DNA of 64,000 bases from contig JALOAC010000010.1 of NCBI GenBank assembly GCA_023228985.1, forward strand, positions 1 through 64,000, written 5' to 3'. Positions 24,092-32,728 of this stretch are shown here, in pieces; within the stretch, counting starts at the first letter, position 1, and each line of letters begins with the position of its first letter. The notes beneath the pieces were generated by a model, which searched no databases, was not told where the DNA came from, and worked only from the letters and a program-made list of their open reading frames with translations. The position numbers and the translations under genes were made by a program. The DNA is from Thiopseudomonas sp. (GTDB lineage: Bacteria; Pseudomonadota; Gammaproteobacteria; Pseudomonadales; Pseudomonadaceae).

Positions 24092-27000
24092 TTAAAAGCT
24101 ACGCCGATAAAACAAATCCAACGAACTGGCTAGACTCGAGGCTGCTTCTAGGTATAAACGCTTGGTTAACTCATAGCGCAACGCAATGATGCTGCTGGGC
24201 TGAAACACACCCACGCCATAGCTTAGAACGAGCTTGTCGGTGATGCGCCCACTGGCCATAACGCTACTGCTCATGCCACTGCCTTCGGTATCGAGTTCAA
24301 ACTCCTTTATCCCAAAAGTGTCGGCCATACGGTTAACAATAGGTGCTGTGCCCAACATACCTAATGCCAACGCCGCCTGACTCATCATATTAGAATCATC
24401 TGAGTTACCACCGGTCAAGGGGCGTCCCAACAACAGCCATGACAGCGCCTGTTCTTGACTCATGGGCGGCTGGGAGAAAATCTCTGTTTGTGGTTGATCA
24501 GCCAACCCTGACAAACGCAAACCAGCGGTCACATCACCTGTAACGCGCACGGCTTCAATATCAATATAGGGCTGACTGATAGGACCAGAAAACACCAAGC
24601 GTGCACGTCGCAGTTGCAGTCTTTGCCCATACGCACGATAGCGCCCATTTTTCAGTTCAAGCACCCCACGAGCGGACAGGTTATCAACCACTTTAATCTG
24701 CCCTTGCACGTCAGCAGTAAGACCAAAACCACTAAAATGCAAACGCTCTTGACCGACCTTGATTTCAATATCCATTGCTAACGGCAGACCGGGCTGTTGC
24801 TGCTCACGCCCTAGAACATAGGCATCGGCAGAGACCCGCACCGCCTGCTCTGGCAGTTCTGGCACGGTGATATAACCCTTGGGCACGGAAATACTGCCAC
24901 TGAGTAACAAGCGCCGCTCATCAAGGCTCAATTGCAAATCAGGCTCAACGATTAAATCAGCATAGGGCGCCACCTGGACAGGTAATTGTGTGCCGTTTAA
25001 ATCGATATCCACCAGCATGGCATTCTGCCAATCAACACGGCCATTCACGTGCGCCTGTCCATCTGCGCCACTGCGCCAACCGCCTCCAACTTTGGCCAGG
25101 CTGCCGTTAATCTGCACTTGCAACCAGAGCTGCTCCAGACTTAACGGCAATCGATCACCGGCTAACAAACCGTCCGTTAAGTTGATTTGCCCATCAATGC
25201 TGGGTTTCAGCAAAGTACCACCGATCGTTCCTTGCCCTTGCACCAAGCCTTGGATTTTCTCTATCTCTGGCACAAACGCCTTTAATGGCGCCAGCTCAAG
25301 ACGCTCTAGCTTAAACTTCCCCTTCAGCGGTTTATCTGCTTGCTGTGGATCCATAGCTAGATCGAGCAACAAATGACCGGTTTGAGCACCCAGCAATTCC
25401 AGCTGCAGAGTGATTTCTCGCGGATTAAGCACGCTGTTTAGCTGCAATACCTGCCAAGCAAAGTCATGACGCTGTTCTTGTTCAACATAATGCACGCTGC
25501 CCTTACCCGCATCTAACTGGACGTGCCCTTGCAGTCCCTGCGGTTGTTCTTGTAGCTGTATGCGGCCATTGAGCAAAGCATCAAGTTGTAAATCCTTGGG
25601 CAGCCATGGTCGCAAACTGTCTAAAGGAAAGCTTTTGAGTTGATAGTCAATAGCCAGTCGAGGTAACAGCTGCTGCTGTTGCGCGCACAGGCTGGCTTGT
25701 CCGCCTATAAAACAATGGGCTCCCAGCTGCAAGTGCTGTTCATGCAGATAATCAATTTGCACCGGTTCTGTTAACTGCCAATATTGCTGTTCGACATCTA
25801 CTGTTAACTGGCGCAGCGAGCCGCGCCAATGCAAAGTCTGCACATCCAGCATCCCTTGTATGCTGGCTTGCGCTCGCGCCGGTCCCTCTAACTGCAGACT
25901 CAATTCTTGCGTATGTATATCGCCATTGCCGTGCAACTTTAAGTCGCCGAACAACTGCTCCGCACTCGCCAGCTTTGTAGCATTTAGCTTAATATCCGCT
26001 TGACCGCTGGACTCAAGCCTGGCCTGCACATCCAACTGTTTGACTCGATAACCCTGATACGCCAAGCCTTCAGCTTTAAGGTTTAAGGCTCCAGCAGGCT
26101 GCTCTAACCGCCCACTAATATCCACCTGACCATGCACTCGTCCCGCTGATCCCGGTAGAATCTGCGTCAGCCTTGGCACATCCAGCTGTAGTTTCCCCGC
26201 CAGTTGTTCATCAACTTGCAGATGACCACTAAGCTGATTATCGCCCAACTGCACGAGCAACTCGGTAAGCTGCCAATGCTGTCCCGCACCAGACAAATTG
26301 CCTTGCACACTGGCTTGTTCGCCACGTAACTGGCCAGCAATATGGATCTGCGCCTCAGCGCTTAATTGCTCAGCAAATTGCCCGGAAGTAGTAATATCAC
26401 CTGCCAAGTTACCGGGCAAATCAGCCACCCAGTAGGCAGGGTTTAACTCACTGACATGTAACTCACTGCGCCAGCGCACCCCTTGAGTAAAGTCGAGTTG
26501 AGCATCACCCTGCACCTGTCCCGGCCCAGCAATCACCTGCAACTTATAAATATCCAGCTGCTGCTGATCGCCGCGCAGCTGGGCATTGACCTCAAACTCA
26601 CCCGCTGGTCCTAACAACTCAGACGTTAACTCTGCTTGGTAGCGCTGTTCTTGATAACTCAGCTCAATCTGCGCGCGATTAAGCTCAATACCCACGTCCT
26701 CGACACCTAATAACTGATGCCACCTGAGTTGCTGCAAATACACCTGCGCCTGCGCAGAAAGCTCATGCTGCCAATCCAGCTGCCCAGTTATTTGTGCATA
26801 ACGCGTGTCTGATTCAATCAGCTTAAGCTGTTTAATGTTGACTGAGTGCTGATCAAGCACGCCTTCACCCACCAATTCAATGGGCTGCTGATTGGCTAAC
26901 AGCCGCGCCGATTGCTGCCACTGATAACCGGCCGCCAGATCGCCTTGGGCGCTAATTGATAACTGCTGTACTACTAACAGCTCAGGCAACACCGCCGCCA

Positions 27001-27760
27001 ACTGCAAGCGCGTGAGCTCTAGGTTCAGTTTGGTGGGAAAATTCGCTGTTAAGGGTTGCAGTTCAGCGGCCACACTGCCCTGTAACACACCGGTTAATTC
27101 GCCCTTGAGCAGTAATTGCTCAAGTGTGCCGCTGATGTCTAAGCTCAGCTGTTGTTCGCCCAATTCAGGCAATATTCCCTGCGCCTGAATCGTTAGCTCA
27201 AGCGGCCAGTCTTGCTTGGCGGTAAGCGAGCCCTGTAGCTCTAGTGTATTTTCTTGATAGGCCAGACTCAGTTGCTGGATCTGTAATTGATTATCTACCC
27301 ACTGCGCCTGCGTCTTTATACCCTGCAGTATCAGCTCATCATTGAACAGCAACTGTTGCAGGCTAAACTGCGCCACACTGATAGTAAGCGGCAGTTGCAA
27401 ATCAGTTAACTCGAAAGACTCAGCGTCCGTATTTTCTTCATCATTTTCCAATACCTGTATGGACAGCTGCCTAGCCGATAATTCCTGCACACACAGCTCT
27501 GCGCGCCACAGACATCTGGGGTCAATCGCCATGCTGAGTTCTTCCAGCTGAATCTGCGTCTGCTCATCCTGCCACTGCAATTGCTCAACCGACCACTGAC
27601 CCAGCAGCGCACCGGTAAATTTGTGCACGGTTAAGCCCGGCACCTGCCTGAGCAGCCACTGACTGCCGGACTGCGTTGACAGCAGCACGACCGGTGCCAG
27701 CAACAAAACCAAAATAATCACCGGCAGGATGAGCAGCTTGATTAGCCTGGACTTACTCAT
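24092..27760 (-). CDS. tamB: Translocation and assembly module protein TamB
   Basis: A very long (1222 residues) inner-membrane-anchored protein of the AsmA/TamB bridge group that spans the periplasm. A single N-terminal helix (LLILPVIILVLLLAPVVLLS) is followed by long beta-rich repeats. The C-terminal TamB (DUF490) domain begins around 870 and ends in LYLEAASSLASSLDLFYRRSF. It works with TamA and is linked to autotransporter assembly and phospholipid transport. Its start overlaps the tamA stop by four bases. Leu/Gln-rich composition is normal for the family. Confidence 0.94.
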   Translation of the reverse strand: MSKSRLIKLLILPVIILVLLLAPVVLLSTQSGSQWLLRQVPGLTVHKFTGALLGQWSVEQLQWQDEQTQIQLEELSMAIDPRCLWRAELCVQELSARQLSIQVLENDEENTDAESFELTDLQLPLTISVAQFSLQQLLFNDELILQGIKTQAQWVDNQLQIQQLSLAYQENTLELQGSLTAKQDWPLELTIQAQGILPELGEQQLSLDISGTLEQLLLKGELTGVLQGSVAAELQPLTANFPTKLNLELTRLQLAAVLPELLVVQQLSISAQGDLAAGYQWQQSARLLANQQPIELVGEGVLDQHSVNIKQLKLIESDTRYAQITGQLDWQHELSAQAQVYLQQLRWHQLLGVEDVGIELNRAQIELSYQEQRYQAELTSELLGPAGEFEVNAQLRGDQQQLDIYKLQVIAGPGQVQGDAQLDFTQGVRWRSELHVSELNPAYWVADLPGNLAGDITTSGQFAEQLSAEAQIHIAGQLRGEQASVQGNLSGAGQHWQLTELLVQLGDNQLSGHLQVDEQLAGKLQLDVPRLTQILPGSAGRVHGQVDISGRLEQPAGALNLKAEGLAYQGYRVKQLDVQARLESSGQADIKLNATKLASAEQLFGDLKLHGNGDIHTQELSLQLEGPARAQASIQGMLDVQTLHWRGSLRQLTVDVEQQYWQLTEPVQIDYLHEQHLQLGAHCFIGGQASLCAQQQQLLPRLAIDYQLKSFPLDSLRPWLPKDLQLDALLNGRIQLQEQPQGLQGHVQLDAGKGSVHYVEQEQRHDFAWQVLQLNSVLNPREITLQLELLGAQTGHLLLDLAMDPQQADKPLKGKFKLERLELAPLKAFVPEIEKIQGLVQGQGTIGGTLLKPSIDGQINLTDGLLAGDRLPLSLEQLWLQVQINGSLAKVGGGWRSGADGQAHVNGRVDWQNAMLVDIDLNGTQLPVQVAPYADLIVEPDLQLSLDERRLLLSGSISVPKGYITVPELPEQAVRVSADAYVLGREQQQPGLPLAMDIEIKVGQERLHFSGFGLTADVQGQIKVVDNLSARGVLELKNGRYRAYGQRLQLRRARLVFSGPISQPYIDIEAVRVTGDVTAGLRLSGLADQPQTEIFSQPPMSQEQALSWLLLGRPLTGGNSDDSNMMSQAALALGMLGTAPIVNRMADTFGIKEFELDTEGSGMSSSVMASGRITDKLVLSYGVGVFQPSSIIALRYELTKRLYLEAASSLASSLDLFYRRSF

Positions 27761-29475
27761 AGCTCAGGCCCCATAGAGAAGTGAATGCGCCACCCTCGGT
27801 CATCATTGAGTGCATGCGCCCAGTCCAAGCGTAAAGGACCTATCGGCGATACCCAGCGCACACCGACACCGACGCCCGTTTTCATGGCATCAGTCCAGTT
27901 TTCCACTGCATTACCCCGGTCGACAAAACTAGCGATGCGCCATGTGTCCGTCAGACTGTATTGATACTCCACGCTCTGCGCGAATAAATAACGACCACCG
28001 ATTCGATTACGATACTCATCGCGTGGCGAAAGACTCTGGTAATCATAACCACGCACACTTTGGTCACCACCGGCAAAAAAGCGTAGTGAAGGTGGGATGC
28101 GAGCATAGTTATTAGTGGCAATGGCACCCACCTGGGTACGACCTAAAAACCTATGCTTGTCGGCCAGCGTAATCAAACCGCGCACCAGCGCACTGACATG
28201 CAACACATCCGCATCAGCAAAAACATCCTGTTTTGCACCGCTAATATCTGCTTGCAATCGATAACCTACGCTTGGGTCTATGGCTGAGTCGGATTTAAGT
28301 TTGCTAAAACCCAGACTAGGCAGCAAAAACTGACTGCGCTTTTCTGGCTGCGCTCGGCCATAGTCGTATCTTTCTTCATCCCAGCGCAAACCCGCCACAC
28401 GCTGCCAATCATGACCCACATGTTTGTGCCATTGTGCACCGTAGGTGTAACGACGACTCTGTGCGTCCATATACTCTTCACGTTGATAGCCTGAAACAAA
28501 ACGCAACTGATCAGTTAGCGGTGCTTCTAACGGAATGGCATACCAGCCGGTAACATTCTGCTGCGGCTCAGACCATTCTGTTTCAAAGCCCAGCTTATGT
28601 CCGTATTTATTGATTCGGGGCTGCTCCCAATTAAAGCGCGCCCTGGGTCCGATATCGGTAGAAAACCCTGCACCCACACCAAATGTTCGTGGCTTTACCG
28701 GCTGCAGACTGACACGAACCGGCACTAGCAACGGTCCCTCGGGTTCACCCACAGCATCCACACGAATCTGCTCAAAATACCCCGTGGCTTGCAAGTTTTG
28801 ACTCAATCTTGCCAAAACCGCTGAGTTATACGCATCCCCTTCTTTAAAAGGCACTAATCGGTTTAATAATTGTGGCTCAATCCAACTCTGCTCAGAAAAC
28901 TCCACAGCACCCAAGTAGTACCGTGGACCACTATCAAAGTGCAGGCTGATGTCAGCAGCGCCCATTTCGGGATCAATCTCTAAGCGTTGTTGCGTAAATT
29001 TGGCCATAAAAAAACCATAGCGCAACGCATATTGCTGCAGCTTAGACTTTAAATCCTCATAGGCACCATGGTGCAAAATCGCGCCGGTCTGCAAGCGCTC
29101 GTCTGCAAACTCGGTAAAAACAGGCAGCTGACCGGCTTCACCCAACACCTGAATATCAACCTTACGCAAACGCACCGGCTCAGCCAAAGCAACCTCGATA
29201 CGCAGCGTAGGTTTTTTACCCGGTACGGTAGTAACTTGATAGCTGTTTTGATAATAACCGAGCGCTTCACTGGCTTTATGCGCCATGCTTAACGCAGTGC
29301 GGCGATAACGCTGCAACGCGTCTTCATCATAGTCTTCTAGGCTGCCGATATAGGCCTGAATATTCTCTTTGATGGCTTTATTGGCGGGCGTTACCACAAT
29401 ATCAAGACGTGCTTGTGACCACGTGCATGGCAACCAGAGCAAAAGTAAGAGACTGACAAAAATACGTATTAACAT
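27757..29475 (-). CDS. tamA: Translocation and assembly module protein TamA (Omp85 family)
   Basis: Outer-membrane barrel partner of TamB. A signal peptide (about 1-20, ending in TWSQA) is followed by three POTRA domains (about 22-260) and a 16-strand barrel (about 270-572). The conserved barrel motif GGDQSVRGYDYQSL lies near 465, and the last strand ends in FSMGPEL. Length 572 residues, as expected. Divergent from xthA. Confidence 0.95.
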   Translation of the reverse strand: MLIRIFVSLLLLLWLPCTWSQARLDIVVTPANKAIKENIQAYIGSLEDYDEDALQRYRRTALSMAHKASEALGYYQNSYQVTTVPGKKPTLRIEVALAEPVRLRKVDIQVLGEAGQLPVFTEFADERLQTGAILHHGAYEDLKSKLQQYALRYGFFMAKFTQQRLEIDPEMGAADISLHFDSGPRYYLGAVEFSEQSWIEPQLLNRLVPFKEGDAYNSAVLARLSQNLQATGYFEQIRVDAVGEPEGPLLVPVRVSLQPVKPRTFGVGAGFSTDIGPRARFNWEQPRINKYGHKLGFETEWSEPQQNVTGWYAIPLEAPLTDQLRFVSGYQREEYMDAQSRRYTYGAQWHKHVGHDWQRVAGLRWDEERYDYGRAQPEKRSQFLLPSLGFSKLKSDSAIDPSVGYRLQADISGAKQDVFADADVLHVSALVRGLITLADKHRFLGRTQVGAIATNNYARIPPSLRFFAGGDQSVRGYDYQSLSPRDEYRNRIGGRYLFAQSVEYQYSLTDTWRIASFVDRGNAVENWTDAMKTGVGVGVRWVSPIGPLRLDWAHALNDDRGWRIHFSMGPEL

Positions 29476-29627
29476 GGGTGGATTTTACCTTGCCTCACAC
29501 TGGGCTGCAGCGTTTTTTAAAGACTGAGCACGCAGAAACTCTCGACGCACCAAAGGATTTATCGCCCTGAGTCTGTATAATCACACACTTACGACACCCG
29601 CAGTACAGCCTCAGGTAATCCAGCACT

Positions 29628-30440
29628 ATGAAAATCATTTGTTTTAATATCAACGGCCTTCGTGCGCGTCCACATCAGCTAAGCGCCATTATTGATAAAC
29701 ATCAGCCAGATATTATTGGCTTACAAGAAATCAAAGTCGCCGACGAACAATTCCCACTCGAAATGATTCATGAATTGGGCTACCACGTTGAACATCACGG
29801 ACAAAAAGGTCACTACGGTGTTGCTCTGCTGTCTAAACAAGCGCCGTTAAAAGTACACAAGGGTTTTCCCAACGACAGCGAAGATGCGCAGCGCCGCTTT
29901 ATTTGGGCTGAATATGCTGGACTCAATGGCGAACCCATTACTGTGATGAACGGCTATTTCCCACAGGGAGAAAACCGCAAGCATGAAACCAAATTCCCCG
30001 CTAAAACCAAATTTTACGCCGATTTACAACAACTGCTGGAACAGCAATTTAACAACCAGCAGCCTGTTATTTTAATGGGCGATTTTAATATCGCCCCAGA
30101 AGATGCCGACATCGGTATTGGCGAGCACAACGCCAAACGCTGGCTCAGCACCGGCAAGTGCTGTTTTTTACCCGAAGAGCGCGAATGGATGCAGCGCTTA
30201 ATGAGCTGGGGTTTTATTGATAGCTTCCGCCACGTGGCTCCTGATACCAGCAACACCCTAAGCTGGTTTGATTACCGCAGCCGTGGTTTTGAAGACAACC
30301 CAAAACGCGGTTTGCGCATCGACTTAATCCTTGCCAGTCAAGGACTTGCCGACAACCTGCTGGATGCGGGAATTGATTACGAAATCCGCGGCATAGAGAA
30401 ACCTTCGGATCATGCGCCCATTTGGTTAACCCTAGGCTAG
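29628..30440 (+). CDS. xthA: Exodeoxyribonuclease III
   Basis: AP endonuclease and 3'-5' exonuclease in base-excision repair. The endonuclease/exonuclease/phosphatase fold runs the full 270 residues: FNINGLRAR near the start, LQEIKVADEQFP (metal-binding Glu), GDFNIAPEDADIG (catalytic Asp and Asn) and the final SDHAPIW (catalytic Asp-His). The Shine-Dalgarno sequence is weak. The next gene starts 7 bases after the stop, suggesting a two-gene transcript. Confidence 0.96.
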   Translation: MKIICFNINGLRARPHQLSAIIDKHQPDIIGLQEIKVADEQFPLEMIHELGYHVEHHGQKGHYGVALLSKQAPLKVHKGFPNDSEDAQRRFIWAEYAGLNGEPITVMNGYFPQGENRKHETKFPAKTKFYADLQQLLEQQFNNQQPVILMGDFNIAPEDADIGIGEHNAKRWLSTGKCCFLPEEREWMQRLMSWGFIDSFRHVAPDTSNTLSWFDYRSRGFEDNPKRGLRIDLILASQGLADNLLDAGIDYEIRGIEKPSDHAPIWLTLG

Positions 30441-30447
30441 AGTCTTT

Positions 30448-31764
30448 ATGCCTGATTTTTTCCAGACGTTTTTTAACTGGAGCGCCAACCACCCTGTTTT
30501 GCTAGCTGTCAGTATCTTTGTCATCGCTTTTTTAGAGTGTTTGGCGCTGTTCGGTATTCTCTTTCCTGGTGTGGTTTTACTGGTTTCGATTACCGTCATT
30601 GCTGCTAACAGCGACTTACCCCTATGGCTGACCCTGCTTATGGCCAGCTCTGGCGCCTTTAGTGCCAACCTAGCCTCTTACACCCTCGGAGCCAAACTAC
30701 AAAGCAAAACTGAAAAACTGGGCTTATTGCGCAAAAACCCTGCTTGGCTGGTGCATGCACAGCTCTATTTACAGAACTACGGTTCAGCCAGTATATTTTT
30801 TGCCCAGTTTGTTGGCTTGCTCAGACCTTTGCTGCCTATGGTTGCCGGTATGGTCAGCGTGCCACGCCAGCAGTTTAGTATTATTATCCTATTCGCATCG
30901 GTGGGCTGGTCAGCACTGTTTATTTTACCCGCTTGGTTTACCGGTACTGCCATGCACATACAGCCGCCAGAGGGTTTTTGGCTGCAAACTCTAATCCCAC
31001 TGCTTGAATTTTTGAGTATTCTAATGATCAGCTATCACCTAACCCGTCGCCAACATCAGTGGCGCTATGCAGCGATAACCCTAACCGCCGGCTTACTGCT
31101 ACTGACTCTAATTATCAGCCTGCCTTGGTTAAGTCAGTTCGATGCCTTTGTGCTGGATCTTGCGCAGCAGCTACGCGGCCCTGCACTCGACAAGCTGATG
31201 CTGATTAGCACACTGGTAGCGGATCGTTATATCCAGCTGGCTTTGTGTGCCTTGCTCTGCTTGTTCTTGTTAGCACAGCGCGCTTGGGCTGCTTTGTTTT
31301 TTACTGCCGGCAGTATTCTAGCGGGTTACGGTGCAACACTAGTATTAAAATACCTACTGCAACGCAGTCGCCCTGATATCTTGCTTGAGCCTTTATCTGG
31401 CGGCAGCTTTCCCAGCGGTCACAGCGCGCGCGGATTTTTATTTTTTCTGATCATCGCGATCTTGCTGAACCGTGGTTTGGCCGTTAATTGGCGTATTTTA
31501 ACCATTACGATGGCTTGCGTTCTTGCAAGCTTGGTGGCGTTTTCCCGCTTTTATTTAGGCGCGCACTGGCCAACGGATACGATGGCAGGCGCTTTGATTG
31601 CTATTGCGGCTTGCGGCTTTTCCCTCACCGTACTGCAACTTAAATGCCCACCGACTCAGCTTGGCAAAGCGTTTTGGTATAAATACTTTGCCCTTAGTGG
31701 CGTTTTACTCGTCGCCGCTATTATCTGGCAACTTCCAGCGGCAATGATTAAATACCAACTCTAA
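30448..31764 (+). CDS. DedA-PAP2 fusion: membrane protein with phosphatase domain
   Basis: A 438-residue inner-membrane protein. The first half (about 1-200) is a DedA/SNARE-associated domain (FLECLALFGILFPG, FVGLLRPLLPMVAGM), a family tied to lipid carrier recycling. The second half (about 230-410) is a PAP2 acid phosphatase with all three motifs: KYLLQRSRP, PSGHSARG and SRFYLGAHWPTD. The join suggests coupled flipping and dephosphorylation of a polyprenyl or phosphatidyl phosphate, which is inference. Such fusions occur in pseudomonads. Confidence 0.9.
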   Translation: MPDFFQTFFNWSANHPVLLAVSIFVIAFLECLALFGILFPGVVLLVSITVIAANSDLPLWLTLLMASSGAFSANLASYTLGAKLQSKTEKLGLLRKNPAWLVHAQLYLQNYGSASIFFAQFVGLLRPLLPMVAGMVSVPRQQFSIIILFASVGWSALFILPAWFTGTAMHIQPPEGFWLQTLIPLLEFLSILMISYHLTRRQHQWRYAAITLTAGLLLLTLIISLPWLSQFDAFVLDLAQQLRGPALDKLMLISTLVADRYIQLALCALLCLFLLAQRAWAALFFTAGSILAGYGATLVLKYLLQRSRPDILLEPLSGGSFPSGHSARGFLFFLIIAILLNRGLAVNWRILTITMACVLASLVAFSRFYLGAHWPTDTMAGALIAIAACGFSLTVLQLKCPPTQLGKAFWYKYFALSGVLLVAAIIWQLPAAMIKYQL

Positions 31765-31903
31765 AAAACCAAGCTGTGCACAAATCCTCAGCCCTTGCCA
31801 CTTCTCGGCGAATGAGCACATTTTGTGCTAAAATTTGCAGCTTATTATTTATCACGATATAGATTTGCGACTATTTCCCAGTTTACTGCGACAAGAGGCC
31901 TAC

Positions 31904-32686
31904 ATGAGCGTATCCATTAAAACACCCCAAGACATCGAAAAAATGCGTATCGCTGGCCGCTTGGCCGCCGAAGTACTCGAGATGATTGAGGAGCACGTTC
32001 AGATAGGTGTCACCACTGATCAGCTCAATACTCTGTGCCATGACTATATTGTTAATGTGCAAAAGGCTATCCCTGCACCGCTTAACTACAACGGCTTTCC
32101 CAAGTCCATTTGCACCTCGATCAACCATGTTGTGTGTCATGGCATCCCCAATGACAAAGCACTTAAAGACGGCGACATTATCAATATTGATATCACCGTT
32201 ATCAAAGACGGCTATTTTGGCGATACCAGTAAGATGTTTATGGTCGGTGCCGTGCCTGAGTGGGCGCAGCGCCTGTGTCAGGTAACACAAGAGTGCCTGT
32301 ATAAAGGCATTGAGATAGTACGCCCCGGCACACGCTTGGGTGATATAGGCGCGGTGATTCAGCAACATGCCGAAAAAAATGGCTATTCTGTGGTGCGCGA
32401 ATTTTGCGGACATGGCATTGGTACAGTTTTCCATGAAGAGCCACAAATTTTACACTACGGCAAAGCCGGCACCGGCATGGCGCTGGAAGAAGGCATGACG
32501 TTCACCATTGAGCCGATGATTAACCTTGGTCGAGCAGGTACTCGCGTGCTGGGCGATGGCTGGACTGCGATCACCAAAGACCGCAAACTGAGTGCCCAGT
32601 GGGAACACACTCTGGCGGTTACCGCAGACGGTTATGAGATTTTTACCCTGCGTAAGGAAGAAACCTTCCCCGCTGTTTTCCCATAG
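31904..32686 (+). CDS. map: Methionine aminopeptidase type I
   Basis: Removes the initiator methionine from new proteins. The frame opens at 31835, but the ATG at 31904 has AAGAGGC upstream and the standard start MSVSIKTPQDIEKMR, so I choose it (260 residues). Metal and substrate ligands are visible: His79 (VVCHGIP), Asp96 (INIDITV), Asp107 (FGDTSK), plus CGHGIGTVFHEEP and FTIEPM further on. Lies just upstream of glnD, as in many proteobacteria. Confidence 0.97.
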   Translation: MSVSIKTPQDIEKMRIAGRLAAEVLEMIEEHVQIGVTTDQLNTLCHDYIVNVQKAIPAPLNYNGFPKSICTSINHVVCHGIPNDKALKDGDIINIDITVIKDGYFGDTSKMFMVGAVPEWAQRLCQVTQECLYKGIEIVRPGTRLGDIGAVIQQHAEKNGYSVVREFCGHGIGTVFHEEPQILHYGKAGTGMALEEGMTFTIEPMINLGRAGTRVLGDGWTAITKDRKLSAQWEHTLAVTADGYEIFTLRKEETFPAVFP

Positions 32687-32728
32687 TAGTCGTTTATACC
32701 GCAAGCCTATGCCTTGCAAGAGGTAACA

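Noticed and set aside
31883..32446. 187-codon open frame antisense to map
   Set aside because: It mirrors a clearly conserved gene, has no family resemblance and no ribosome binding site; it follows from codon use of map.
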